From Curtobacterium sp. MCBA15_012 (GTDB lineage: Bacteria; Actinomycetota; Actinomycetes; Actinomycetales; Microbacteriaceae), in the NCBI RefSeq assembly GCF_001864935.2, contig NZ_CP126267.1, positions 2,852,001-2,916,000 on the forward strand: 64,000 nt of DNA, read 5' to 3'. Both the position numbers and the translations under genes were made by a program. The notes under the pieces were generated by a model that did not search any database, had not been told where the DNA came from, and worked only from the letters and a program-made list of their open reading frames with translations. Positions 51,999 to 61,523 of this stretch are shown here, piece by piece (the first letter of the stretch is position 1; every line of letters begins with the position of its first letter).

Positions 51999-54900
51999 GT
52001 GAACCCCTCCCCCTTCGGCCTGTACGACCCTGCTCGCGAGTCGAGCGACTGCGGCGTCGGCTTCATCACCCGTCTCGACGGCACCCCGAGCCACGACGTC
52101 CTGGTGAAGGGCGACGAGGCGCTCTGCTCGATCCCGCACCGCGGCGGCAAGTCCGCCGAGGGCGTGGGCGACGGGGCGGGTGTCAGCATCGACCTGTCCG
52201 TCGAGTTCTTCAGCGCGATCACCGGGCAGGCCCTGCGCGCCGGGCACTTCGGCGTCGCGAACTGCTTCGTGCCGAGCGACCCCGACGAGCGTGCCGACGC
52301 CGAACGGCTCGTGACCGCGGAGCTCGACCGCCAGGGCTTCGAGCTGCTCCTCGTGCGCGACGTCCCGGTCGACCACTCCGTCGCCCGTCCCGAGGCCGAG
52401 CGGTACCAGCTGCCGATCGTGCAGTGGGTGTTCCGCGCCCCGGAGGACTGGGCCCGCGCCGACGTCGACGCGGCCGCGAACCGAGCGCTGCTCGCGATCG
52501 AGGCGGTGTCCTACGCCCGAGCCGCCGAGACCCGCGCCCCGCACGCCGCCCTGTACCCGCTGTCGCTCAGCGCACGCACGCAGGTGCTCAAGGGGCGCCT
52601 GAACTCGGGCGAGGTGATCGGGTACTTCACCGACCTGCGCGACCCGCGGCACTCGGTCCGGACGCTGTACTTCCACGCGCGCTTCTCGACGAACACCGAG
52701 CCGCACCCGACGATGGCCCAGCCATTCCGACTGATGGCGCACAACGGCGAGCTGAACACCGACCGCAAGAACCGCCTGTCCGACGAGGCCTCGGCCCGGG
52801 CCCGCACGCGCAGCATCGTGCGTCCGCCCGGGCAGTCCGACTCGAGCCGGCTCGACCAGACCCTGCAGAGCCGGGTGTTCGAGGACGGCCTGGACATCGT
52901 CGAGGCTGTCGTGACCCTGATGCCGCCGGCGTGGGAGAACGACCGCACGCTGAGCCCGGCGGTGCGGGACATGCTCGAGTACCACTCGCTGTACGAGGAG
53001 AAGAACGACGGCCCGGCCGCCGTGATCTTCAGCGACGGCGACGTCGTCGGCGCCCGCCTCGACCGGCTCGGCCTCCGCCCGCTGCGCACGGTGCAGACGG
53101 ACGAGTACCTCATCGTGGCGTCGGAGAGCGGCCAGGTGTCGTTCGACGCCGACACCGTCGTGCACCGCGGCCGCATCGAGGCCGGCGGGATGCTCGTCGT
53201 GGACCACCGCACCGGCGCGGTCCTGCGCACCGACGAGGCCCTCGAGCTGCTCGCCACCCGGAAGCCGTACGGCGCGCTGCTGGACGCCGCCCGGGTCGAC
53301 CTCGACGCGCTGCCCGCGCCCGACTACGACCGCGGCGCGAGCACGCTCGGCTACGACGGCGACCTGTCGCTCGCGGGGCGCTACGTGGCGTACTCGCTGA
53401 ACCAGGAGAGCTTCCGGTTCATGCTCGACCCGATGCTCGCGACCGGATCGGAGCGCATCTCGGCGATGGGCTACGGCACCGCGATCAACGCGCTGAGCGA
53501 CACCGAGGGCGGCATGGCGAAGTACTTCTCGCAGCGCTTCGCCCAGGTGACGAACCCGCCGCTCGACTCGATCCGCGAGGCCGACGGCATGTCGATGCGG
53601 GTCGCCCTCGGTGCCAAGCTCGACGCGCACGCCAGCGCAGGAGCCCCGGTCACCGACGGCGCCGGCACCGCCCCCACCCGCCAGATCGTCGTGCAGTCCC
53701 CCGTGCTCGGCCACCTCGACATGGTCCGCCTGCGCGACCAGACCGTCGTCCCGCTCGAACGCTTCGACATGCTCTACGTCCCCGTGCTCGGCGACGAGCA
53801 GGCCAACGCCGCGGCCGTCCGCTCGGCGGTCGACGCGCTGTGCGACGCCGTCGAGGCGTTCGCCCGCACCTCGGGCGGCATCGCCGTCCTGACCGACCGC
53901 GCGGTGTCGTCGACGCACGCCCCGCTGCCCGTGATCCTGGCCGTCGCCGCGGTCAACCAGCGGCTCATCGAGACCGGCCTGCGCCTGCGGCTGTCGATCG
54001 TCGCCGAGTCCGGACAGCTGCCGTCGTCGCACCACGTGGCGACCGCGCTCGGCTTCGGCGCCTCGGCCGTGTACAGCCTGTCGGCACGACTGCGTGCGGA
54101 GGAGCAGTACCCCGCCGAGGCCGCCCCCGCCGGCGAGGTCACCGCGACCGACCTGGCGCTGCAGCGGTTCCGGAAGGCCGCCGAGAAGGCCCTCGCGAAG
54201 ACCATGGGCCGCGTCGGGCTGTGCACCGCGGAGAGCTACATCGGCGGCGCGTTCTTCGAGCCGAACTACCTCGACACCGGCGACGACCTGTTCGCGCGGG
54301 TGTTCCCGTACATGCAGGCACCGGTCGGCGGCGTCGGCTTCGCGCGCATCGCCCAGGCCGCGACGGACTGGCACGAGCGCGCACGATCGGTCGCATCGGC
54401 GGCCCAGGTCCCGCTCCTCGGGCTGTTCAAGGAGCGCTCGGACGGCGCGGGCCACTCGTTCGGCGTCGCGAGCGTCCGCGGCTTCGGCGGCATGACCGAG
54501 GAACGCCCGGCGTTCGAGCGCGCGGGCGACTCCGAGGCGCTGCGCCTGCTCACCCTCGGGCAGCTCGACGACGCCTTCGGCATCACCGACAGCGCGTACC
54601 GCCACACCGGGTACGACCGGCTGAGCGACGCCGAGGTCGACGCGCACCGGATCACCCCGGGCTACGTGTCGTTCCTGCAGACCACGCACGACGAGCGCTC
54701 GCGTCGCCCGGCCGCGCTCCGCGACGTGCTCGCGCTGCCCGCCGACGTCACCGGCATCGACACCGCCGAGGACTTCGCGCGCGAACTCGGCCGCTTCTCG
54801 ACGAGCGGCAACGCGAGCATCACGGTGCGCGGGCTGTCCGGCTCGCGTCCGGCGTCGTCCGACGGTCTGCCGGGAGGCGCGGCCCGCTTCCGCCTGGAGC

Positions 54901-57584
54901 TCACCTCGACGGGACCCACGGGTGCCGTGCGCCACACGGCCCTCGCGGACGGGCTCGCGCTGCTGCACCCCGGCCAGGTCGCCGTCGACACGGTCGACGA
55001 CGACCAGGTGACGCTGCGCGCCACGGGCGGCGCGGCCGCCCTGCTCGCCCTGCTGCAGAGCGCCCCCGCGAGCGTCGACCTCGACGAGGTCCAGCCCGCC
55101 CACGAGGTCACCCGCACGCTGGCGTCCGGCGCGATGAGCCACGGCGCCCTCGTCGCCGCGGCGCACGAGGCGGTCGCGCACGGCACGAACATGGTCGGCG
55201 GCATGTCGAACTCCGGCGAGGGCGGCGAGCACCACACCCGCTACGGCACCATCCGCGGCTCCCGGATCAAGCAGTTCGCCTCCGGCCGGTTCGGCATCTG
55301 GGCCGGGTACCTCGCCGACCCGATGCTCGAGGAGCTCGAGATCAAGATCGGCCAGGGTGCGAAGCCGGGCGAGGGCGGCCAGCTGCCCGCGCCGAAGGTC
55401 ACGGTCGACATCGCCGCGGCGCGCGGTGGCACCCCGGGCGTCGAGCTCATCTCGCCGCCGCCGCACCACGACACGTACTCGATCGAGGACCTCGCGCAGC
55501 TCATCCACGACTGCAAGGCCGCCCGCGTGCGCGTCGTCGTGAAGCTCGTGTCCTCCGAGGGCATCGGCACGATCGCGGTCGGCGTCGCGAAGGCCGGCGC
55601 CGACGTCATCAACGTCGCGGGCAACACCGGCGGCACGGGTGCCGCGGCCGTCACGAGCCTGAAGTACGCGGGGCGCTCCGCCGAGATCGGCGTGGCCGAG
55701 GTGCACCAGGCCCTCGTGGCGAACGGCCTGCGGCAGAAGGTCACGCTCCGCTGCTCGGGCGCCCACCAGACCGGCTCCGACGTCGTCACGAGCGCCCTGC
55801 TCGGCGGGGACTCGTTCGAGTTCGGTACGACGGCGCTCATGATGCTCGGCTGCGTGATGGCGAAGAACTGCAACGTGAAGTGTCCGGCGGGCCTGACCAC
55901 GAACCCGGAGGCGTTCGAGGGCGACCCGCGCGCGCTCGCGCAGTACCTGCTGAACATCGCGCACGACGTCCGGCAGATCCTCGCCCGCCTCGGCCTGCGG
56001 TCGCTCCGCGAGGCCCGGGGGCGCACCGACCTGCTCCAGCTCCTCGACCACCCGGCGAGCGTCGGGCGGCTCGACGTCCGCGGCCTGCTCGCCCGGGTGC
56101 CCGAGAAGGTCGTCACCGACCCGGAGTACCTCGAGAAGGACTACCGCACCGACGACGCCCTCATCGAGCAGGTCCGCGCCGCGCTGGTCGAGGGGCACGA
56201 GGCCGCGCTGACGATCGACGGCGTCCTGCTCGGCAACGCGGACAAGTCCGTCGGCGGCCAGCTCGGCATCGACCTCGAGCGCGTCCTGAACCACGAGCTG
56301 CGGGGCGTCGACCTGTCGGCGCACCCCGCGGTCACGACGGACGACCGTGGTCGCCGCCGGCTCGTCGACGGCGCCCTCACGGTGCGCACCTCCGGCTCGG
56401 CCGGGCAGTCGTACGGCGTCTTCACGAACGACGGCACGACCCTCGAGCACACCGGCACCGCGAACGACGGCGTCGGCAAGAGCCAGTCCGGCGGCCGCAT
56501 CGTCGTGCGTGCGCCCGGCGGCGGCAGCGCCGAGCGGGGCGGCAACGTCCTCGTCGGCAACTTCGCGCTGTTCGGCGCGACCGGTGGCCGCACGTTCGTC
56601 GAGGGCGAGGCCGGCGACCGGTTCGCCGTCCGCAACTCCGGCGCGACCGCGGTCGTCGAGGGCCTCGGCGACTTCGGCTGCGAGTACATGACCGGCGGCG
56701 CGGTGTTCAACCTCGGCGGCTTCGGCAAGGGCCTGGGCAACGGCATGTCCGGCGGGTTCCTGTACCAGTACGACCCGACCGGCCGGGTGACCGAGCGGGC
56801 GAGCACCGACTCGCTCCTGGTGTTCCCCGTGACCGAGACCGCACGCGGGGCGTTCCACGAGGCGGCCGCCCGGCTGCTGCTCGAGTGGCACCTCGAGGCC
56901 ACCGGTTCGGCACGCGCCGAGCAGCTCCTGGCCGACTGGGACACCACCCGCACGCACGTGTACGTCGGCATGCCCCGGGCGCTCCTGCTCAGCCAGGACG
57001 CGGACGAGATCCTCGCGGCGGCGACCCGCACGGAGCTCCTCGACGAACTCGCGACCTCGGTCGCGACGGACAAGCTCCGTGCGTTCAAGACCGACTACCG
57101 CGACCGGCGCACGGTGCTCGACGGCCGCGCCCCCGCGCTCGGCGACCAGGGCGGCGACACGTTCTCGCTGCTGTCGTCGTACACGGTGCTCGCGGTCGCC
57201 CAGGACGTGGCGCAGGAGCGGGTGCCCGGCGCCGCCCCGGCCGACCCGCGGGTCACCGAGGCCGTCCGGAACCTCGTCCTGACCGAGGACTTCCAGGTGA
57301 AGCAGCGCGTGGTCAAGTACCTGCGCGCGACCTTCGAGTCGTTCGCCGACGACGAGCTCGCCACGCTCATCGCCGTGAAGCGGCTCGACGACGCCAAGCG
57401 CGCGCTGACGCAGCGGAACAACCGCAGCTCGGACGCGCCCGGGACCACGGGGTGGATCATGCACCAGAACGCCAAGAACGCCGGACGGGTCCGCGCGGCC
57501 CGGTTCGACGAGCTGCTCGCGACCGCGGCCCTCGACGACATCGCGCGCCGGGCACCGCAGGCACCGGTGGAGGTGGGCGCGTGA
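51999..57584 (+). CDS. Divergent glutamate synthase (GOGAT) large-subunit-like protein
   Basis: This 1861-residue protein has the GltB domain order. A class II amidotransferase domain has nucleophile Cys18 (SSDCGVGFI), with MAHNGELNT and KNDGPAAVIF. A central domain follows, then an FMN barrel with GQGAKPGEGGQLP near 1116 and ISPPPHHDTYSIEDLAQLI. A GXGXG domain lies at about 1500-1590. Departures from standard GltB are HRGGKSAEG after the N-terminus, VAGNTGGTGA instead of SGHDGGTGA, and SGAHQTGSD instead of DGGLKTGRD. The iron-sulfur cysteines are C1285-x5-C1291-x3-C1295 rather than x5/x4. An extra C-terminal helical region of roughly 190 residues is present. It probably moves amide nitrogen from glutamine to a 2-oxo acid, but the substrate may differ. 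Its stop overlaps the start of a diflavin reductase. Confidence 0.8.
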   Translation: MNPSPFGLYDPARESSDCGVGFITRLDGTPSHDVLVKGDEALCSIPHRGGKSAEGVGDGAGVSIDLSVEFFSAITGQALRAGHFGVANCFVPSDPDERADAERLVTAELDRQGFELLLVRDVPVDHSVARPEAERYQLPIVQWVFRAPEDWARADVDAAANRALLAIEAVSYARAAETRAPHAALYPLSLSARTQVLKGRLNSGEVIGYFTDLRDPRHSVRTLYFHARFSTNTEPHPTMAQPFRLMAHNGELNTDRKNRLSDEASARARTRSIVRPPGQSDSSRLDQTLQSRVFEDGLDIVEAVVTLMPPAWENDRTLSPAVRDMLEYHSLYEEKNDGPAAVIFSDGDVVGARLDRLGLRPLRTVQTDEYLIVASESGQVSFDADTVVHRGRIEAGGMLVVDHRTGAVLRTDEALELLATRKPYGALLDAARVDLDALPAPDYDRGASTLGYDGDLSLAGRYVAYSLNQESFRFMLDPMLATGSERISAMGYGTAINALSDTEGGMAKYFSQRFAQVTNPPLDSIREADGMSMRVALGAKLDAHASAGAPVTDGAGTAPTRQIVVQSPVLGHLDMVRLRDQTVVPLERFDMLYVPVLGDEQANAAAVRSAVDALCDAVEAFARTSGGIAVLTDRAVSSTHAPLPVILAVAAVNQRLIETGLRLRLSIVAESGQLPSSHHVATALGFGASAVYSLSARLRAEEQYPAEAAPAGEVTATDLALQRFRKAAEKALAKTMGRVGLCTAESYIGGAFFEPNYLDTGDDLFARVFPYMQAPVGGVGFARIAQAATDWHERARSVASAAQVPLLGLFKERSDGAGHSFGVASVRGFGGMTEERPAFERAGDSEALRLLTLGQLDDAFGITDSAYRHTGYDRLSDAEVDAHRITPGYVSFLQTTHDERSRRPAALRDVLALPADVTGIDTAEDFARELGRFSTSGNASITVRGLSGSRPASSDGLPGGAARFRLELTSTGPTGAVRHTALADGLALLHPGQVAVDTVDDDQVTLRATGGAAALLALLQSAPASVDLDEVQPAHEVTRTLASGAMSHGALVAAAHEAVAHGTNMVGGMSNSGEGGEHHTRYGTIRGSRIKQFASGRFGIWAGYLADPMLEELEIKIGQGAKPGEGGQLPAPKVTVDIAAARGGTPGVELISPPPHHDTYSIEDLAQLIHDCKAARVRVVVKLVSSEGIGTIAVGVAKAGADVINVAGNTGGTGAAAVTSLKYAGRSAEIGVAEVHQALVANGLRQKVTLRCSGAHQTGSDVVTSALLGGDSFEFGTTALMMLGCVMAKNCNVKCPAGLTTNPEAFEGDPRALAQYLLNIAHDVRQILARLGLRSLREARGRTDLLQLLDHPASVGRLDVRGLLARVPEKVVTDPEYLEKDYRTDDALIEQVRAALVEGHEAALTIDGVLLGNADKSVGGQLGIDLERVLNHELRGVDLSAHPAVTTDDRGRRRLVDGALTVRTSGSAGQSYGVFTNDGTTLEHTGTANDGVGKSQSGGRIVVRAPGGGSAERGGNVLVGNFALFGATGGRTFVEGEAGDRFAVRNSGATAVVEGLGDFGCEYMTGGAVFNLGGFGKGLGNGMSGGFLYQYDPTGRVTERASTDSLLVFPVTETARGAFHEAAARLLLEWHLEATGSARAEQLLADWDTTRTHVYVGMPRALLLSQDADEILAAATRTELLDELATSVATDKLRAFKTDYRDRRTVLDGRAPALGDQGGDTFSLLSSYTVLAVAQDVAQERVPGAAPADPRVTEAVRNLVLTEDFQVKQRVVKYLRATFESFADDELATLIAVKRLDDAKRALTQRNNRSSDAPGTTGWIMHQNAKNAGRVRAARFDELLATAALDDIARRAPQAPVEVGA

Positions 57585-59374
57585 GCACGCTCCGCCCGAC
57601 CGGGTCCCTGATCCCCGTCGACGCCCCGTTCTCGGCCGCCCAGGAGTCCTGGCTCGCGGGCTTCATCGCGGGGGTCGCCGCCGCGGGACGCCGGTCGACC
57701 GCGCCCGCACCGACGACCACGGTGGACGTGCTCTTCGGCACGCAGACCGGCAACGCCGAGGTGCTCGCCGACCAGCTCGTCGCCGGTGCCGTCGCCCGCG
57801 GGCTCGGCGGCCGGGCCACCGCGCTCGACGACGTCTCCCCCGAGCAGCTCGCCGACATGTCCCACGTGCTCGTCGTCACCTCGACGTACGGCGAGGGCGA
57901 GATGCCCGACAACGCCGGTCTGTTCTGGGAGGCGCTGCAGGCGAGCACCGTGCCCCGGCTCGAGGGGCTGCAGTACGCCGTGCTCGGGCTCGGCGACACG
58001 AGCTACGACGAGTTCTGCCAGGCCGGCAAGCTCCTCGACACCCGCCTCGAGCAGCTCGGCGCGACACGGATCCACGACCGGGTCGACTGCGACGTCGACT
58101 TCGAGGACCCGGCCGAGCTCTGGACGGCTGCCGTCCTCGACCGCGTCGCCGCCCAGGCGGGAGCCACGGGCGCCGCTGCGGGCGCGACCACCGGGGTCGG
58201 CGCGACCACGACCGCGACCGCAGCCGGCGGGGCGGGCGCGAGCCGCGCCTCCCGGCCGGGTGCGCAGTGGACCAAGCGCACCCCGTACCGTGCGCCCCTC
58301 GTCGTGAACCGCCTGCTCAGCGCACCGGGCAGCGCCAAGGAGATCAGGCACCTCGAGTTCGACCTCGGCGACTCGGGCATCGAGTACGCGGCCGGTGACG
58401 CCCTGGCCGTCGTCCCGCACAACGACCCGGCACTCGTCGACGAACTGCTCGACCACCTCGGCGCCGACGGCTCCGCGGACGTCGACGGCCGCACGCTCGC
58501 CGAGGTCCTGCGCGTCGACCGCGAGGTCAGGACCCCGTCGAAGGACCTGGTCGCCGACCTCGTGCAGCGCGCGCCGGCGTCCGAGCTCGCCGCGGTCGTG
58601 GCGCACGGCGACAAGCAGGAGCTGGACCGGTGGCTGTGGGGCCGCGACGTCCTCGACCTGCTCCGGGACGCGGGTCCCGCGGCGCCGACCCTCGAGGAAC
58701 TGCTGCCGAACCTGCGCGGACTGCAGGCGCGCCAGTACTCGATCTCGTCGAGCCCGCTCGCCCACCCGGGCCGGGTCCACCTGACCATCGCGAGCGTGCG
58801 GTACGGCGACGCCCACCGCACCCACCACGGCGTCGCCTCGACGTACCTGGCGGACCGCGTGCAGGCGGACGGCGAGGTCGGGGTGTACCTGCAGCCGAAC
58901 GCCGCGTTCGGGGTGCCCGCCGACGGCGACGCCCCGATGGTGATGATCGGTCCGGGCACCGGCATCGCGCCGTTCCGCGGGTTCCTGCACGAGCGTGCCG
59001 CATCCGGGGCGCGGGGTGCGAACTGGCTGTTCTTCGGCGACCAGCACCGCGCCACCGACTTCGTGTACGAGGACGAGCTCACCGACCTGCAGGAGCGCGG
59101 CGTGCTCGACCGCCTCGACGTCGCGTTCTCGCGCGACCAGGCCGAGAAGGTCTACGTGCAGACGCGCATGCGGGAGCAGGCGGCGGAGCTGTACCGCTGG
59201 CTGGAGGACGGTGCGTCCGTGTACGTGTGCGGCGACGCCTCGCGGATGGCGAAGGACGTCGAGCAGGCGCTGCTCGACGTGATCGCCGCCGGTCGGGGGC
59301 GCGGCGTGGACGACGCGCTCGCGTACCTGGCCGACCTGCGCCGCGCGAAGCGGTACGTGCGCGACGTGTACTGA
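57581..59374 (+). CDS. CysJ-type diflavin reductase coupled to the GOGAT-like gene
   Basis: This 597-residue NADPH-to-FMN electron carrier has a flavodoxin domain (LFGTQTGNAEVLA from about 50, TSTYGEGEMPDNA, LGLGDTSYDEFC) and an Ala/Gly/Thr-rich linker (about 195-230). The FAD-binding domain has RQYSISSSP (about 382-390) and GVASTYLADR. The NADPH domain has MIGPGTGIAPFRGFLHER (about 454-471) and VYVCGDASRMAKDVE, ending in the KRYVRDVY tail of sulfite reductase flavoproteins. No sulfite reductase hemoprotein gene is adjacent. GTG 57581 overlaps the GOGAT-like stop as GTGA, so it likely delivers electrons to that protein in place of a GltD subunit. This partnership is inferred from coupling. 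Confidence 0.88.
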   Translation: MSTLRPTGSLIPVDAPFSAAQESWLAGFIAGVAAAGRRSTAPAPTTTVDVLFGTQTGNAEVLADQLVAGAVARGLGGRATALDDVSPEQLADMSHVLVVTSTYGEGEMPDNAGLFWEALQASTVPRLEGLQYAVLGLGDTSYDEFCQAGKLLDTRLEQLGATRIHDRVDCDVDFEDPAELWTAAVLDRVAAQAGATGAAAGATTGVGATTTATAAGGAGASRASRPGAQWTKRTPYRAPLVVNRLLSAPGSAKEIRHLEFDLGDSGIEYAAGDALAVVPHNDPALVDELLDHLGADGSADVDGRTLAEVLRVDREVRTPSKDLVADLVQRAPASELAAVVAHGDKQELDRWLWGRDVLDLLRDAGPAAPTLEELLPNLRGLQARQYSISSSPLAHPGRVHLTIASVRYGDAHRTHHGVASTYLADRVQADGEVGVYLQPNAAFGVPADGDAPMVMIGPGTGIAPFRGFLHERAASGARGANWLFFGDQHRATDFVYEDELTDLQERGVLDRLDVAFSRDQAEKVYVQTRMREQAAELYRWLEDGASVYVCGDASRMAKDVEQALLDVIAAGRGRGVDDALAYLADLRRAKRYVRDVY

Positions 59375-59470
59375 GCGGGGCCATCACCCCTGCGGCGCCA
59401 CCCTGCCCCGGGGCGCGACGGCTCGGACCCAGGGCACCCCCGGGGCCGCCCCCGGTGCAGCGCGCTGCGC

Positions 59471-60613
59471 TCAGCGGGTCGGCAGCCCCGGCAGCGCGGC
59501 GATCCACCCGCCGACCTGCGCGTCGAACCACGCCGCGTCGAGGTTCCGCTCCCACGCGTGCTCGGCCGACCCGCTCACCGCCAGGGTCACCCGGTCGGGG
59601 TGCGCGGCGGCGAAGTCCTGGCTCACCGTGAACGGCACGGTGCGGTCGCCGTCGGAGTGCACGAGCAGGGTCGGCGGCAGCGGCGGCAGCACCCGCAGCC
59701 ACGACAGCGCGCGGACGTCCACCGGCCGCCGCAGTCCCACGACGCGGTGCAGCCCGGGCGTGCGCATCGCGGCGAGGGCGGCGGACACGACGGCACCGGG
59801 CACGGGGGTGCGGGCGGCCTGGAAGCGGACGGCGGCCTCCCAGTCGAGCGCCGGCGCGACGAGCAGCACGCCGACCACCAGGTCGCGGTGTGCCGAGCGC
59901 AGGAGCAGCTCGTGCGTGACGGTCGCGCCCATCGACCAGCCGACCAGGACGATGCGCCGTGCACCGTTCGCGACCGCGTGGTCGAGCGCGGCCTCGACGT
60001 CGACCCACTCCCGGGCACCGAGGTGGGACGCCCGCCCCTCCCACGGGGCCTCGCCGTCGCCGCGGAACGACGGGACGATCGAGGTCCACCCGGCCTCGAG
60101 CGCGGCCGGGACGGTCCGGAGCGCGGTGACGCGGGTGGTCCGGATGCCGTGCACGTGCACGGCCCAGGTCGACGCGGCGTCGTCGTCCGGACGGGCCGGG
60201 CGGACCACCCACGCGGGGGCGTCGCCGAGCGGCGTCGGGATCGCGACCTCGGACCAGTCGACCGCCATCGCCGCCGGGTCCGGGTGCACGTGCCCGCTCC
60301 ACCGGATCCGGTCGGACACCGCACCCGTCGTCCGGACCACGGCGCGGCGCACGGTGCCCGCGGTCTCGTCGACCTCGAGCACGGGGCCGACGGTGGTGTG
60401 CCCGTCGCCGTCGTGCCACAGGCCGTACTCGCCGGGCCGGAGCGTGTCGGGCGTCAGCGGCAGCTGCACCGAGTCGGCGTCCGCCGAGAGCACGGGCGTC
60501 CAGCGGTCCCGCCCGGGCAGCACGATCTTGCCGACCACGGCCCGCAGGCCCAGCAGGCCGCCGACCACCACGAGCACCACCAGGGCGACGAGCACCCACA
60601 CCACGACCGTCAT
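59471..60613 (-). CDS. Membrane-anchored alpha/beta-hydrolase
   Basis: This 380-residue protein has an N-terminal anchor (VVVWVLVALVVLVVVGGLLG, residues 3-22), a beta-rich region of about 120 residues, and an alpha/beta-hydrolase domain. The latter has HVHGIRTTR, nucleophile elbow LVGWSMGATVTHEL (Ser in GWSMG, about 218-222), Asp in LLVHSDGDRTVP and His in GSAEHAWERN. The substrate is unknown. It is the last gene of a three-gene operon, four bases after the membrane protein gene. The pair of genes upstream suggests an envelope or regulatory function. Confidence 0.8.
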   Translation of the reverse strand: MTVVVWVLVALVVLVVVGGLLGLRAVVGKIVLPGRDRWTPVLSADADSVQLPLTPDTLRPGEYGLWHDGDGHTTVGPVLEVDETAGTVRRAVVRTTGAVSDRIRWSGHVHPDPAAMAVDWSEVAIPTPLGDAPAWVVRPARPDDDAASTWAVHVHGIRTTRVTALRTVPAALEAGWTSIVPSFRGDGEAPWEGRASHLGAREWVDVEAALDHAVANGARRIVLVGWSMGATVTHELLLRSAHRDLVVGVLLVAPALDWEAAVRFQAARTPVPGAVVSAALAAMRTPGLHRVVGLRRPVDVRALSWLRVLPPLPPTLLVHSDGDRTVPFTVSQDFAAAHPDRVTLAVSGSAEHAWERNLDAAWFDAQVGGWIAALPGLPTR

Positions 60614-60617
60614 GCCG

Positions 60618-61523
60618 TCATCCTCCGATGTTCCGTGCGAGCACCCGCTCCGCGGACCGCACGTGGGCGAGCTCGCCCGGGTCGATCGACCGTCCCTGCA
60701 CCTCTGCGTCGCGGATCGCGATGACGAGGTCGTACGTCCGCACCCGCAGGTCCGCGCGGCGTTCGACCGGCCGCAGCCCGTGGTGCCGCACGACGCGGGC
60801 GAGCCGCCGGTGGTGCCGGCCGAGCCGCAGGTCGCGCACCCACCGGCGCACCGTGAACGAGGCCATGCCGACCACGACGAGCACGATCCCGAGGTAGAAC
60901 GGCGGGTCGAAGGCGAACCGCAGCACGTCGCGGACCCCGGCCGGGAACAGGCCGAAGTGGTCGGCCGTCAGCGACACGACCTCCTCGACGCTCGCCGCGG
61001 TGACGAGGACGAGCCCGACCCGGAAGACCCCGAGCGCGCCTCGGCCGGTCGGCATCCCGCGCACGAGCGTCGTCACGGTGATCGCCGCCACGCAGGCCAT
61101 GTACACCGAGGCGTACAGCCACATCGCGGTCTGGTCGATGCCGAGCACGATGAAGTGGAACGCGGTGGTGCCGCGGTCGGTGATGCAGGCGAAGGGGATC
61201 GCGAACGCGGCGACCATCGCCAGGAGCGCAAGCGGGTGCGCGAGGAGCGGTCGTCGCGGCAGGTCGCCCGTCGCGGCGCGGAGCATGAGCCAGAACGCGG
61301 TGGTCGCGCACACGTTCTGCACCAGGTTGACGACGTTCGTCCCGCCGAGCCACCCGTCGAGCACGGTCTGCGGCACCACGCTGCCGAGGGTCAGCAACCC
61401 GAGGGCACCGACGCCCGTCGCCGCCCAGGCCGCACGGCCGCGGGGGTTCCGCCGGACGGACGGCGTCCGCGCCACGAAGATCAGGGCCGCGCACCAGAAG
61501 GTCGCGGCGTGCAGGGCACCCAT
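60618..61523 (-). CDS. MAB_1171c-like polytopic membrane protein
   Basis: This 301-residue protein has about seven hydrophobic helices (residues 1-225) and a basic cytoplasmic tail containing YDLVIAIRDAEVQGR. It resembles the actinobacterial MAB_1171c family of putative transporters, which often sit beside ImmA/IrrE-type proteases or XRE regulators; the resemblance is from overall pattern and that motif. The ATG overlaps the upstream protease stop by one base (TGATG). Transport activity is unproven for the family. Confidence 0.65.
   Translation of the reverse strand: MGALHAATFWCAALIFVARTPSVRRNPRGRAAWAATGVGALGLLTLGSVVPQTVLDGWLGGTNVVNLVQNVCATTAFWLMLRAATGDLPRRPLLAHPLALLAMVAAFAIPFACITDRGTTAFHFIVLGIDQTAMWLYASVYMACVAAITVTTLVRGMPTGRGALGVFRVGLVLVTAASVEEVVSLTADHFGLFPAGVRDVLRFAFDPPFYLGIVLVVVGMASFTVRRWVRDLRLGRHHRRLARVVRHHGLRPVERRADLRVRTYDLVIAIRDAEVQGRSIDPGELAHVRSAERVLARNIGG

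Noticed and set aside
51477..57464. A minus-strand open frame of 1995 codons opposite the GOGAT-like gene
   Set aside because: Same reason: composition of an antisense shadow and no recognisable motif.
50786..57580. A plus-strand frame running unbroken into the diflavin reductase, which would make a giant fusion
   Set aside because: The part before 57581 is an Arg/Pro/Ala-rich shadow of the fructosamine kinase and GOGAT-like genes; only the GTG at 57581 begins real protein.
57581..59374. Calling the gene cysJ of sulfite reductase
   Set aside because: Sequence family fits, but there is no CysI or other sulfur assimilation gene nearby and it is coupled to the GOGAT-like gene, so a sulfite reductase role is not supported by context.
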